64,000 nt of DNA from Penicillium oxalicum (lineage: Eukaryota; Ascomycota; Eurotiomycetes; Eurotiales; Aspergillaceae). A program made the translations under genes and the position numbers. The notes beneath the pieces are model-generated. The model had not been told where the DNA came from and searched no databases. It was given only the letters and a program-made list of their open reading frames with translations. Position 1 is the stretch's first letter. Each line of letters starts with the position of its first letter. The DNA lies in assembly GCF_001723175.1 (NCBI RefSeq), contig NC_064654.1, positions 1,054,001-1,118,000 of the forward strand, given 5' to 3'. Below, in pieces: positions 1-11,200 of the stretch.

Positions 1-1245
1 TCGGAAGAACAGCCCAGGCCTCGGGAATCGATCACTCAGACTTATTTCGTCAAGCGAATCTTCAACCATCGAATGCTCCCGGGTCAAGAGACCGACATCG
101 AGGCGTTTGCCAAGGTTTGCTTCCCTTCGGAGCCACACAAGCCCATTTCTGGATTTATCATGGAGGAGCTTGCTCGTACAGATATGGGTGATTTTCTGCT
201 CGAGTATATGTATACGATCGGACAGCTGTGGCGACGAGCCCTCACGGAGCGATTCTACAAGCCAGTGCCCCGCTTCATGGCTCTCACTCGATATGTCCTG
301 ATGATGGATGTCGCCCCTCTTCCTGGCCTGGTGGGTGCTCTGGTGGGTGTGCTTCAAGATTCGGTCGAAGTGAATGCCGTTCCACGATTCAAGTACTCTC
401 CAGCAGCTCGAGAGAAGGCTCGTATTCCGAGATCAACACCACAGTCCGATCTGCATCTCGAAGTCGACTCAACAGAAGCCCTTCATCTGCTATACTACAT
501 ATCATCACAACTATTGCATGTGAAAGGCGCGCTAGATGACCTGTGGACACAGATCCGCTACACTTTTGTTCTTGTGATGCTGCATGGTTCCCAGCCACTC
601 AAAGACATCATGGTCATGTTGCCATTTCTGTCTACAAGTATCCGCGCCGGCTCATTTGGTCCCATTATGTCATCTGAGCAGGACCAAGCGGACGTACAAA
701 AATGGATCATCGATCGTCTTTCGTTCATGCTCAGTGAGGCAGTCACGCCAGATGAAGGCTGCGAGTCCTACACAGCACACGACATATGTGCAATGCGCCT
801 TGAGGTTCTCTTGCTCTTGGAGTCTTTAGCATTCAATCCGCCCGCTCCGTCAAAGGACCATGGCAGTGAGATTATTGCCACACATCCCACAGCCTTGCCA
901 CGTCTGTTTCGATCGATGCACGACGAGCTCGATGCGCTTTATTCCTCTCCACCCGAGCAGGAACTTCGGGTAGCGATGGTCAATGGACTAATGCGCCTGA
1001 TCTTTGGGGTCATGCGCCGCCACGGTCCATTAATCAACATGCAGGAGAAACTAGCTTCCGTGTCAGGAAGTAAACAGAAACACTTGGTGGTCCTCACGCG
1101 TCTGGCATTTTGTGATGGGTCAGTTCTGGAGGCGGGCATCGATGACGAGACAGTAGACATGGCACACGAGCTTCTGGAAGAGTGGACGAATCCACAAGAG
1201 GCAGAGTCCTTGGCCGAGGCATTCCCCAGTTCTCGTCGGGATTAG
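1..1245 (+). CDS. Partial: possible Rad26/UvsD (ATRIP-like) DNA-damage checkpoint protein, C-terminal part
   Basis: The reading frame is open from the left edge through the stop at 1243-1245, so the start lies outside the window; at least 414 codons are present without a visible intron. The protein is mostly helical, with leucine-rich segments and no catalytic motif. It resembles from memory the conserved C-terminal part of fungal Rad26/UvsD, the ATRIP-like partner that recruits the ATR kinase to RPA-coated single-stranded DNA in the nucleus. That match rests on the general feel of the C-terminal segment around LTRLAFCDGSVLEAGID, not on a diagnostic motif, so another helical-repeat protein is possible. 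An in-frame ATG at 73 is internal, because the frame continues upstream of it. Confidence 0.5.
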   Translation, partial: SEEQPRPRESITQTYFVKRIFNHRMLPGQETDIEAFAKVCFPSEPHKPISGFIMEELARTDMGDFLLEYMYTIGQLWRRALTERFYKPVPRFMALTRYVLMMDVAPLPGLVGALVGVLQDSVEVNAVPRFKYSPAAREKARIPRSTPQSDLHLEVDSTEALHLLYYISSQLLHVKGALDDLWTQIRYTFVLVMLHGSQPLKDIMVMLPFLSTSIRAGSFGPIMSSEQDQADVQKWIIDRLSFMLSEAVTPDEGCESYTAHDICAMRLEVLLLLESLAFNPPAPSKDHGSEIIATHPTALPRLFRSMHDELDALYSSPPEQELRVAMVNGLMRLIFGVMRRHGPLINMQEKLASVSGSKQKHLVVLTRLAFCDGSVLEAGIDDETVDMAHELLEEWTNPQEAESLAEAFPSSRRD

Positions 1246-2021
1246 CGGCTGGCTTGAAGGTGGAAATTGGGATGGCGTTTAGCTCTGATCATGTTTGACT
1301 TTGGCTGAGGTCGATTCTAGGAATAAATACCCACGCGCATAATTTGTTTAGAAATTCAGTCACATTTTTTTGTCATCGGTTTGCATCAAAATCTCGTCAA
1401 TCAAGGCATGTTATTAATTGACATCCATTGTCAACAGGCATGGCGGGAGCAGATATGAGAATACAGAGCGCTAGTCAACGCTCAGGAATCAGTCAGCACT
1501 GCTGAGATGAGCAGCAGGAAGATGGTGGTGGGTAGACGACCAGCCTCGAAATGCGGCATTATTCCATCCGCACAGGGTCTTACGAGATGATCATTCTTTC
1601 TGAAGTAGACTTCGGACACAGGTAGGGAAACACAAAGGCCACATTTCACTTCATCGGATAGACGGAACATACAGACAAGGTTACAAGTAGCCCGGCATCT
1701 TTGTGACGATCGGCTACAAGGGATCACTCTTCTCCAAGACCGGGTCGCTGACCCGGGGCCTGATGAAAAGAAGAAATATCCACGAAGTGGAAGGTGCCAA
1801 AGAATACGCCTGTCAGAGACCCGAAGGCCGCTGAACAAACTGTTCCGCCGCGCTGTGCAATGCAGGGACCAATCTGTGGTGGACCGCCTTCATGATCGCG
1901 GCCACCCAAACAAGGTAAGTATGAAGAGGAAAAGAAAAGAGGAGGAAGAACGGCCGAGGGAGGGCAGTATTTATACCCTTCTTGGGGACGCTAGCGGTAA
2001 GCGAGCGGCAAGGGGTATGAT

Positions 2022-2027
2022 CACGTG
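2022..2027. promoter_or_regulatory. CACGTG box in nam9 upstream region
   Basis: A palindromic CACGTG hexamer, the classic core bound by bHLH factors such as Cbf1 or SREBP-type proteins. It lies about 200 bp before the nam9 start and is matched by a second copy at 2119-2124. Function is inferred only. Confidence 0.35.
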
Positions 2028-2118
2028 TCTAGAGGGAACATCCGGTTACTCAGACGGTCATGTGACTATAAGTGCCTCAGGCAAAAGGATGCTCGATGAG
2101 AGGGCCCATCTGGAATGT

Positions 2119-2124
2119 CACGTG
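2119..2124. promoter_or_regulatory. Second CACGTG box, close to nam9 start
   Basis: A second CACGTG palindrome, 103 bp before the nam9 ATG at 2227. Two copies within about 100 bp of each other make a regulatory role somewhat more likely than chance. Confidence 0.35.
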
Positions 2125-2226
2125 CCGAGCGGAAGTTTTGGGAGGATGAGAATCCCATGATAACTCGGCCCCGGCGACGATCCCGCAAACACAGTGTTTT
2201 AACGTCGTGTCCACGGAGTCGTCATC

Positions 2227-3667
2227 ATGAGGAACAGGGCCAGCACTTCATTATCGAAGGGGGTAAGTTCAATGACATCAGCCCCGGCGCCAACAAGCCA
2301 GTTTGCTAACTAAATCCGTCTACGCTCTAGAAAATCCGTCAGTCATGGAGCAAATATAACTTGTATAACTTGTCACGATTCCGCAACCCAGCGACGGCGA
2401 ACCGAACATTCTTTCAGCAAAAATGGTCAGCCAAGGCTGCTGCTCGTGCTTACCACGGTGAGCAAGTTCGCGAGGGTCAATGGAAGCGGATGTTCTCCAA
2501 GCGCATTCGCAGTGTTATTCCCATGAACACGGCCGATCTTGCGGCCGACGATGGGTCCAAAGAATCTGCCGGTCGTGGTTCTGGCTTGAGTGAGAGCAGT
2601 GGTAGAAGTCGAAGCCGCCCTATTCCCTTCACGCAGATGGCATTCGCCCCCCTGGAGCGCCGGCTGGACGTTGCCATCTTCCGCGCCTTGTTTGCCAGCA
2701 GCACGCGGCAAGCTAGACAATTTGTCATTCATGGAGCAGTGACGGTGAATGGACAGAAGGTAAGAGCAAGTTTAAGGAGACGAACAAATTCTGATCGCTC
2801 TCAGAAGAGTTGACATTGAATACCGCGCAGATGAGACACCCCAGCTACCTCCTCAACCCCGGTGACCTTTTCCAAGTCGACCCAGATCGCGTGATGTACG
2901 CCACCGGCGCCCCAAAGACGGCCTTTGAACGACGTGAAGCCCGTCAGTTGAAGGCGAAGAATGACGAGGCCGAGGGCGAGGCGGAGACCGAGCAAGCCGA
3001 AGCTAAGCCAGAGGTCACGGAGAAGGAAAGCGCCAAGGACACTCTCCGGGCGTTGATGTCCCAGGCTAAGACGATCATGTCGACCGACAAGGAGATTCTT
3101 CCTGCCAAGCGAAAGCAGGAATTGCGTGGTTTCCAGAAGGCTGTGCGCCGAGTGCTTTCCCGCTCAGACACCAGCACCGTCTTGACAGACAATCTGGAGG
3201 CCCAGTTCTCTCAGCTGACTCTCCTGCTCAACGCCAAGCGTGCAGAGAAGAAACCTGCTCAGGAGTCTGGAAAGGAGACGCAAGATAAGAAGACTGCTGC
3301 TGCTCCGACGAAATCAGGTGATACCCCTAGCGCGCTCTCTGAGGCCTTCCAGGCTGCTGCTGAGGGTGGCGAGGTCGACACCTCCGAGTTGACGGATGAG
3401 GAGTTCGAAATCCTTAGACGCGCACTCACTCAGATGCGTGATAACCCCATTGATCACACTAAGCCTTATGCTACCCCTTGGCGCCCGCGCGACTACATGT
3501 CTCCCTTCGCCTTTATCCCGCGCTACCTCGAAGTCAACCAGAACATCTGTGCTGCTGTCTACCTCCGACACCCTGTTGCTCGTCCCGGTTCGGCTGAAGT
3601 GCCTACTCCGTTCGGCGAGTCGATCAGCACTCCGGCGTATGGCTGGTACTTGAAGAGGCGGTGGTAA
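2227..3667 (+). CDS. nam9: Mitochondrial small ribosomal subunit protein uS4 (Nam9)
   Basis: Three exons, 2227-2262, 2331-2759 and 2831-3667, give 433 residues with all splice phases zero (donors GTAAGT and GTAAGA, acceptors CTCTAG and CGCGCAG, branch CTAAC at about 2306). The first exon supplies the basic leader; the second starts [17 protein letters not shown], the typical N-terminal block of Nam9. The S4 RNA-binding domain starts near residue 119 ([15 protein letters not shown]) and is interrupted by intron 2 just after VNGQK, resuming with [17 protein letters not shown] charged, low-complexity insert (about residues 190-320, rich in E, K and A) precedes a conserved C-terminal segment containing [15 protein letters not shown]. 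Nam9 organises 15S/small-subunit rRNA in the mitochondrial matrix. The ATG at 2361 is internal. Confidence 0.93.
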
Positions 3668-5145
3668 GGGGACCGCATTCAGCGGCGCTTTCCTCTTTTC
3701 ACATGCTTCGACTGCGTCTATGATTACATATTTTGCACCCTTCTCGCCTCGACTTTCCTACTGGGTTCTTCGGCGATCGCACTATTTCCCTCCCCATCCC
3801 TGTCTGCATATATCTTCTGGTATCCTTCGAGGAACCACGTTTACTGGGGACATGTTAACAATGGTGTTGGCACTGATTTTTGTTCTTTTTTCTTGCGACG
3901 CCTCTTATAGTTGGGATCTTTCGTGTCCCTGTGTACCACCACACCTAGTCATAACCATGAATTGATCTCTCATACATGAAGAAAAATGTCATCTGCGAAT
4001 GGCCGTACGTCACTACCGAAAGTACCTCCGCTCTGCATTCATGTTCAGTCTGCCTCCGGTTCCTGGCTTGAACAACTTGGTAGCGCAAGTAGGACTAGGT
4101 AGGTCGGCTTCATACTAGCGAGTTTCAATTTAGCGTCCTCTTTTCCGAATGTGGCTATTTGCCTGGACCTAGTTCCAGTCTTATTGTTCCATGGTACAGC
4201 CTCGATGGCTAACTTGCACCCTCACTCCAAAATTTCTCCAGAATTGAACACATGGAAGCTTTTCATGCCTGGCATTGAACCACTGATTTTCACTATATTG
4301 AGGTTGATTTCAACGACCGGATTCCAGGTCCTTCTCGACTGCGGTAAAACTACTAGCCATTTCAGGCTATCTACAGCAGATAGATAGCCTAGACCAAGAC
4401 CAGATTCGATCTAGACGATGGCGATATATCGTTTCAGGTAATATGATCTTAGTGCAGCACTCAGATCCGACATGCGTGAGGACTTGGAACTATACAGGAA
4501 GGCTACCTGGGCCGATGCTCCCTGTATAGTATGCAATCCGTTCTGATGGACTTCCAAAGTCCTCGCTGCTACCTGGATCTCATCAATCCATGTTTCACCT
4601 ACTAAAGCCTGGTGCTACCTACGGGTGTCCGCCACATAATTTCATGGCCCGTACCGTCACCCGCAGTCACCTACTCAATGTGTCTTCAGTACATAATGGA
4701 CAGATGAACAATCTCGGTATACCGGGCAACAATGACCGTTGATTCAGCTGGAGATCTACATTTTTAATGACTGGTCAGAACAATTGAAGCTATCAGTGCT
4801 TCTGATTTCAAATCTAGACCATTATCTACCAGCACCAATCTCAGAAGTTGCTGTTTGTCTGCAAAGCAAATCAGTTCATGAAGCTTTCGGTCTGCTTGGT
4901 ACATCCCCCACCGCCAAAAGGACCTGACCGCCCGGCAGCTCTTCTGCCGATGCCACACCCGACAAGACTAAAGGCGGTGAGGCGCAATAGCTTTCGCTAT
5001 GAAAGATGGGGAGCGTCAACATCTCCGCTGGACCTTTCTTGCCGCTTCTATGCCAGGGTCAACAGATGTATTTTGAGGTGGCGAAGAGGGTATACTCGAA
5101 TTTCCATCCACGATACGCAAGACGATCCGGAACACCATCCGGAGT
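3668..5145. other. Intergenic region between nam9 and the Myb-like gene
   Basis: About 1.5 kb with no supported gene. It holds the nam9 3' flank and a moderately AT-rich stretch with short TAGGTAGG and AGATAGATAG-type repeats around 4090-4390. I see no RNA gene. Confidence 0.6.
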
Positions 5146-6327
5146 ATGAGTCATCTGCAGGACGAGCACGACCCTGATGACGATGGCGAAACACCGCGCA
5201 AAGGATGGAAACGACTGACGACTAAAGAAGAGGTGACGCTCTTCGAAATCTGCAACCGCCATGCGAACAGTTTCGGGAGGCGTAGTGACCTTTGCAATTG
5301 GTGGAAGACCGTCGCAGCGGAGTTTTCCCACGCCAACGGGCGTCCATACTCATGGCATTCGGTGCGCCGAAAAGTCGAATCATCTACAAAGAGGCGCATT
5401 CAATTCCTGAGGGATCAGCAACAGCGTCAGCGCGATCTGTCTGGCGTAAACTCGGTGACCGACGTGATGAATCCGCAGTGGTGTGCCGTCCTAGATGCTT
5501 GGATTCCAACATGGCAGAATTGGGAGCAGGCTGAGGTCCGACGGATCGCGAGAAGAGATATGCTGTCTCGGAAACGCTCGCGCAGCAAAATAGAAAAACA
5601 ATACTGGGCGTCTCAGGTCCAGATGGTCAATGAACCGGAACAATTCGACTTGACCTCACCCACTAGTCCCGGTGATACGGGGGTGGAGGCAAACGACCCG
5701 TATGAAGGCCCTATTGTCTTGGTGACGAGGAGTCCTGAACCACCCGCAGCGCCAGTAACGTCGACGTCGACGCAACCTGCGCCGGCCTCTCCAAATGTTG
5801 AGACACCCTCGAATACTGGGTCCACCATAGGAGTCAGGTTGCCACCCGGTTTTGATACAATGTTCTCCAACAGCCCCTCTCACTCGCAGCCTCATAACCA
5901 CTGGCCACCAGTATACCCGACAACTCCTCGACCAGAGCCGGAATCTTCAGTGGATAGACGCATGGTTGGTGCCGTACTCGAAACTCTCGGCAAGTTGAAT
6001 AGACATCTGGATTCGGTGTCGAGCAATGGTGCATTAGCGGACGCTCGTGCGTCACCGGTGATCTCTGCGCTGGCACAGCCCACCTCTAACTCGGCCGGAC
6101 AGAACCGGGACACACCAGCCGGACAGCGCCAGTCGCCTTCCAACAACCTTCCCCCGGTAGATTTGGAGCGTATGAAAGAGCAGCTTCGACAGGAGCTGAA
6201 AGAAGAGTTTCGCCAGGAGATGCAAGAGCAATTGCGCCGCGATCGTGCCGGCTTAGAATCGAGATTGGACGCCGTGCAGAGAACACAGGAGATGATACTG
6301 GAAATGCTTAGACAGGAGCCTGCATGA
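5146..6327 (+). CDS. Unknown protein with N-terminal Myb/trihelix-like domain and C-terminal coiled coil
   Basis: A single uninterrupted frame of 393 residues starting MSHLQDEHDP. I do not recognise the gene. Residues about 20-90 have spaced tryptophans (KGWKRLTT, LCNWWKTVAAEF, PYSWHSVRRKVE) and basic helices, the pattern of a Myb/SANT or trihelix-type DNA-binding domain. The middle (about 160-300) is low-complexity, rich in P, S and T, and likely disordered. The last 60 residues (LERMKEQLRQELKEEF onward) are strongly charged with Q/E/R heptads, a coiled coil likely to mediate dimerisation. A nuclear DNA-binding role is inferred from this architecture. The gene is followed by the convergent pda1. 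Confidence 0.7.
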   Translation: MSHLQDEHDPDDDGETPRKGWKRLTTKEEVTLFEICNRHANSFGRRSDLCNWWKTVAAEFSHANGRPYSWHSVRRKVESSTKRRIQFLRDQQQRQRDLSGVNSVTDVMNPQWCAVLDAWIPTWQNWEQAEVRRIARRDMLSRKRSRSKIEKQYWASQVQMVNEPEQFDLTSPTSPGDTGVEANDPYEGPIVLVTRSPEPPAAPVTSTSTQPAPASPNVETPSNTGSTIGVRLPPGFDTMFSNSPSHSQPHNHWPPVYPTTPRPEPESSVDRRMVGAVLETLGKLNRHLDSVSSNGALADARASPVISALAQPTSNSAGQNRDTPAGQRQSPSNNLPPVDLERMKEQLRQELKEEFRQEMQEQLRRDRAGLESRLDAVQRTQEMILEMLRQEPA

Positions 6328-6891
6328 GGAAGGTTGACTCACCTTGATGTCTTCGAATCTTAAGAGTCAGGACTTGAGGGGCCGGTGACGAATGACGTCG
6401 CTCTTCTGTGGTGTTAAGCAATTTTTTTTATATGATACCCCGATTTGTCGCCAATCTTGGCGTTTGTGAAGCAGCATGGTTCAAGTCTGTCATAATAGGT
6501 ACAGAAATCAAACGTACCGGATGACATTCACATTGTCCTTCTGAATTTGAGAATGAAACCCCGTGAGACTAATGGATCATGTAGGATAGATCAATAGCTG
6601 ATTATTATCCTATAAAGATAAGTCTACATTGAACCCAGAGCACATATTGGAAGACGGAGGGGGGAAAAAGCACATTATAAAAAAAAAGAAACAAGGAGAA
6701 ATGGTGGTCATCGGCTAAATTACAGGTAATGGTAGGTGGGAACAGACAGGTGATGCCCTGTTCAGGAATAAAGATACGCCCAGGTGCCCCAAACAACATT
6801 GAATAAGCTCTCTTTCAAGCTCCTTTTGAAGATCCTCCCCTCCCGCGGGGTCATATGAAAGAACAAAGTCTCATACAGTCAACATGCACAT
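6328..6891. other. Convergent intergenic region
   Basis: 564 bp between two convergent genes (the Myb-like gene and pda1). It is AT-rich with T-runs near 6421 and A-runs near 6679, consistent with 3' UTRs and polyadenylation regions of both genes. No gene seen. Confidence 0.6.
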
Positions 6892-8281
6892 CTAGTAGTA
6901 GAAGGTCTCATCAACGGTACGGCCACGCATCCAGCGGGGCTCAGAACCGCGAACGTAGATGTCCTCGAAGAGAATGCGAGGGTTGGCCTCGGGGACGGCC
7001 ATCTTCTCAGCCTCGGCAACCTCGGCGTCGACGTAGGCGCGAGCGGCCTTGTCGAGCTCCTTGAGCTCCTCCTCGGAGGTAACACCCCACTCGAGCATCT
7101 TCTGCTTGAGACCGGCGATGGGGTCGTTGGTGGAGCGCATGCGCTGGATCTCCTCACGGCTACGGTAGGTGGTACCGGGGTCGGACATGGAGTGACCACC
7201 GTAACGGTAGGTGACATACTCGAAGACAAGAGGACCCTTGCCGGAGACGGCGTAGTCCTTACCGTACTGAACGGCGGCCTTGGTGGCGAGAACGTCCATG
7301 CCGTTGACCTTCAGACCGGGAATGTACTGACCACGCTTGTAGTACTCGGTGAGAGCGGAGGAGCGGGCGGCAGAGGTACCCATACCGTACTTGTTGTTCT
7401 CGCAACCGAACAGGACGGGCAGGTTCCAGAGCTTGGCCATGTTGAAGGCCTCGAAGACCTGACCCTGGTTGGAAGCACCGTCACCGTACAGGACGATAGA
7501 GGTGTTGGGCTGCTCGTTGTACTGCTGAGCGAAGGCGAGACCAGCACCGACGGGCACCTGAGCACCGACAATACCGTTGCCACCATAGAAGTTGGGAGCG
7601 AACATGTGCATGGAACCACCCTTGCCGTAGGCAATACCCTCACGGCGACCAAGGAGCTCACCAATGATGGACTTGACGGTAGCACCGCGCATCAAAGCGA
7701 AGCCGTGGCAACGGTAGGCAGTGATGACCTTGTCGTCGCGGTTGATAGCGTGCTCGATACCGACAGCAACGGCTTCCTGACCGGTAGACAAGTGACAGAA
7801 ACCACGGATCTTCTTCTCCTTGTACAGGCGGTCGGCGGCCATCTCCATGCGGCTGTGTCATAGAGGCGAGCTGTCAGAATTCCAGGACTGAATGAAGGAT
7901 CATGAAAGAGTGAGTAATGGAGCCGGCGCATACCGCATAGAGACCATGTCGTGGTACATCTGCTTCAGCTCCTTCTTGGTGGTCTCCAGAGTGTAAGGAG
8001 GAGGGTCGAGCTCGTAAGTCTCGAAGCTCTCGTCGGAGAGACGAACAGTGAAGGGCTTGTCATCCTCCTACAGATTGCGCAAGCATTACCGTCAGCATTG
8101 GGATTTTCCAAGGCGTCACTGGACGATTTTTCCAGTTTTCCGGACGGAGATCTCAACAAACCTGCGGAATGTTCTCGGCGTGCGACGAGGCGGCATCGGT
8201 GGTGACGGAGCGACGGGCCAAAGGAGCGAAGGCCTGGCGACGCAGAGGCGCAGCCTGGCGGGCCGCAACACGGAAGAGCAT
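6892..8281 (-). CDS. pda1: Pyruvate dehydrogenase E1 component subunit alpha, mitochondrial
   Basis: Three minus-strand exons, 8281-8162, 8067-7934 and 7852-6892, give 404 residues with consistent phases. The protein starts MLFRVAARQAAPLRRQAF, an arginine-rich mitochondrial presequence. The thiamine-diphosphate motif runs from GDGASNQGQVFEAFN (about residue 208) to CENNKYG (about 238). The phosphorylation loop YRYGGHSMSDPGTTYR lies near residues 300-315, where mammalian E1 alpha is regulated by PDH kinase. The enzyme decarboxylates pyruvate and passes the acetyl group to the E2 lipoyl domain, feeding acetyl-CoA to the TCA cycle. Length matches the family. Codon use is strongly biased, as expected for a highly expressed gene, and produces long antisense shadow frames. 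Confidence 0.97.
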
Positions 8282-11200
8282 GGTGTGTGATTTCCTGGGG
8301 ACACCCAATTGAAGATGGGGAGAAGGTGGTTGGAGATAGCGACACTTTTCCCGTAAGATGTTGGGAACGCAAACTTTCCCGATTACTTAAGCGCTTCCCG
8401 TTCGGGGGCCGCCGGTGTGGCTCCTGCAAACAGACCAAACCCACGGAGCTTGCCAGCTGCAAATATTAATTTCCTAGTAGCATTCTTGCTGGTCAGGTTT
8501 CTATTTTCTAACAGTATTGCGGAGGCAAAGACAACCCCCAAATTTTACGGCCTTATTTGGTATCATCCACTAGTGCTGGCCCAGGACGGCTGTACGTCGT
8601 GCAATTCATTGATCGCCTTGGTCTGCATTCGGCACGCCGCTCCGACTTGTCCGGCAATCCCAACAAGGCTTATCTTGCGGATACAGATAAGACTAGATCG
8701 TACAAGGCTAAAAAAAAGTAGCAACTCTCTCCTGCGTAGATATCTCGATTGGTCTCGGGCTTGAAGACCGATTTTTACTTTCTCCCAAAAAAGATTCAAT
8801 CTCAAAAGAAGCTTCATGGAATTTCAAGTATAACGCTAGGCAAATGATTCTCTTCGCTGTGCATCCTCTCCTAAGTCTAAAATTAATCAACTGCCGCGAT
8901 AGAGCTGGGCTCTTTTGGTCGGGGAATTAGAACATGGTCCCATGAGCCCGTTTCCGAGACATTCGCAGCCAGTACGGCCAAGGTGTTGATGGTGTATAAT
9001 CTATGAAAATGCCGAATGGATAAGGTTGCAGGTTCATCGAATCAAGGTGACTGAGCTTGAAACTTTCAGAAAGGTGATTCTTAGTCTCCCACCGGTATAT
9101 ATATCAAATGTTGAGCATGTCTGCTGATAACCGCGGCAGAAATGGCCAGTCTTTGAAATATGTCTTCGCTTTTGCTGGTGAATTCTGATGTACCAGGCGC
9201 AAATAAGTGTACATTTGAATGTATAGAGTCCGCCTTACACTCTTGGTCTCTGTATTTGTAAAATTTCAAAGTCAAATGAAATGTTACCCTTAAAATACCG
9301 TGGTTCCAGCATCTCTACAGTCTCTTATTCATGACTAAACCGAACAATCAACTAAGATTTCCCTAATTACAAAAATCGTACAGCTAGCAGTGTTAGTTTC
9401 CCAATCAATTACATTATTGATGTCTTTCTAGAGCCTGCGCGCGGAGGACGGACTCACATAGAGAGAATCAGACACTTTTATTTGAATAGAATACACGTAT
9501 TCAAAGCAAGTATCTAGACCTAGCGAAGATGACAACAAGAAGGAAAAGAAAAAAAAAGGTGCCCAATTAGGTAAACCCCCAGTGAGCCCAGGTGTACTTG
9601 GCGTGTGGTCGCGGAGGCTATATCAACACTAATCAGAACCTGTAGTCAAGATACTCATGACCCACTGTTGATCACCTTTGTCTGGCCAGGATGAAAAATA
9701 CAGAGATTGTTCGCAAGAGGGCTGTATCAAAGTCTGCCATAATTCAGGTCCGATTTGCCCGATTCTTTCACCTATAGGGCGCTTTTTGCCATAGTCGAGA
9801 AGAGAAACAATGAGGATTTTCCGCGACCTTCCAAAAGTGAAGCCGATTCTCTCCGTGTATATTTCGAGGCGAAAGCGCAGAGTCAGATGAAGGTAGTGAG
9901 TCATGAAAGAAGGAACGAGTCTATCAGAGTTTCGAACCGAAGATCATCGGTAAGCGGACACATTGAAGCAACTACACGATGTTGCGTCGACACGCAAACC
10001 TTTGAACCAGTAGGACAGCTGGAAAAAGGTTGTTTAGCATTTACTTACTCGTAGCTTGACGTTTCATGTGACAAAGGTGATTTTGAAGTCTTTCAACAAA
10101 CAGCCAAGCCATGCTAATGAGTCCTCTAGTCACCTGAAACAAGAATGAGATTTCATTGATGGTTGAAGGATCAAATAGCGGCATGCTTGCTCGAGTGTAT
10201 CCAAGTAGAAGGAAAGTTCGACTTGATCGTTTCGAGAAAGACGTTCTTTTTATGCGACTAACAGCACGGCGTGTATGGTGGTCTTATAAAGAGTTTGGTC
10301 TTTGATGAGTAAGAGAGAAAATCATTTCATTCACGCACTTGTATTCAAAGTTGATTAAATGCCCTCCGTCAAATACTTGGTTTGCTCCAGGTTCAGCAGT
10401 CATGTGCCCAGAGGCTTTCGTTCCTAGTCGAGAGGCTCTCTTATCCTTTCTCGGAAATAGATCAGATAGAGTCACCAGTACATAGTCCCCAATGCAGAGA
10501 TTGTTCGATTTTAATGCTGCTTTCTTGCTTGCCGAAACTTGAGGTCTACCGGAAGTCATCATTCTGGCACTACAGCCAGTGTATCAGCAGACTCACCGAT
10601 TCTAGATCTTAGACTATTGGAAGGGGATTTTTTTTAAGTCCTAAGCAGCGTGCGTATGTTGAAATGGCTTCCAATATTGGAATGAATCTGAAATCACTAC
10701 ATCAAAGATTGAAGCGCAATACAAACCTTACCTAGCCTCTCGTAGTTTAGGTCTTATTAGACTCATCAAAGGTCTCCTGGTGGGGCAGTGAGGAAAGAAC
10801 AACTGGTACCTACTACCTATAACTGCTGATCTCCGTCAATGGATGATATCAATTGAACTTGCATCTGGCCAAACTCTCTCGTACTAGCGAAAAGACGAAA
10901 ATCCTACCGGGGGGGGGGGAGTTTGAAAGTAAGAGTTCTTCCACCACAGTAATATTCCAAGTTGAAAAAGAAGCAGACGCTCTTCGGCTCTTCCGCGAGT
11001 CAATAGTAGCTGGTATCAAAGAGTTACCGGTAGAGGAAGCTATTTTCGCCGTTCAGCCTTTACTTAGAAAAGCAGCTCGGACACGTCGATAGTATATCGA
11101 ATTGGGACTCGCCAATGACAGCAGAGTTGATTATGCGCGACAGCTTTCCCACCTGTATAATTCCGGGGCTGTTTAAGGTTCTGAGGTGTTGAAGTAGGTC

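Larger units (their letters stand above)
1246..2226. other. Intergenic region upstream of nam9
   Basis: No convincing gene. It contains the 3' flank of the checkpoint gene, then an unassigned stretch at about 1690-1920 with short broken reading frames on both strands, then the nam9 promoter with two CACGTG boxes. A donor-like GTAAGT occurs at 1915 on the plus strand, so an untranslated exon cannot be excluded. Confidence 0.6.

Noticed and set aside
1813..1893. Minus-strand 26-codon frame starting MKAVHHRLVPALHSAAEQF, vaguely like the start of a small mitochondrial carrier such as MPC2
   Set aside because: The frame stops after 26 residues. Neighbouring frames look faintly similar to the next segment but would need a frameshift, and no good splice site joins them. 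Could be a decayed fragment or chance.
7192..7863. 223-codon plus-strand frame opposite pda1
   Set aside because: It is the antisense shadow of a highly codon-biased gene and has the repetitive G/T/V/L composition typical of such shadows.
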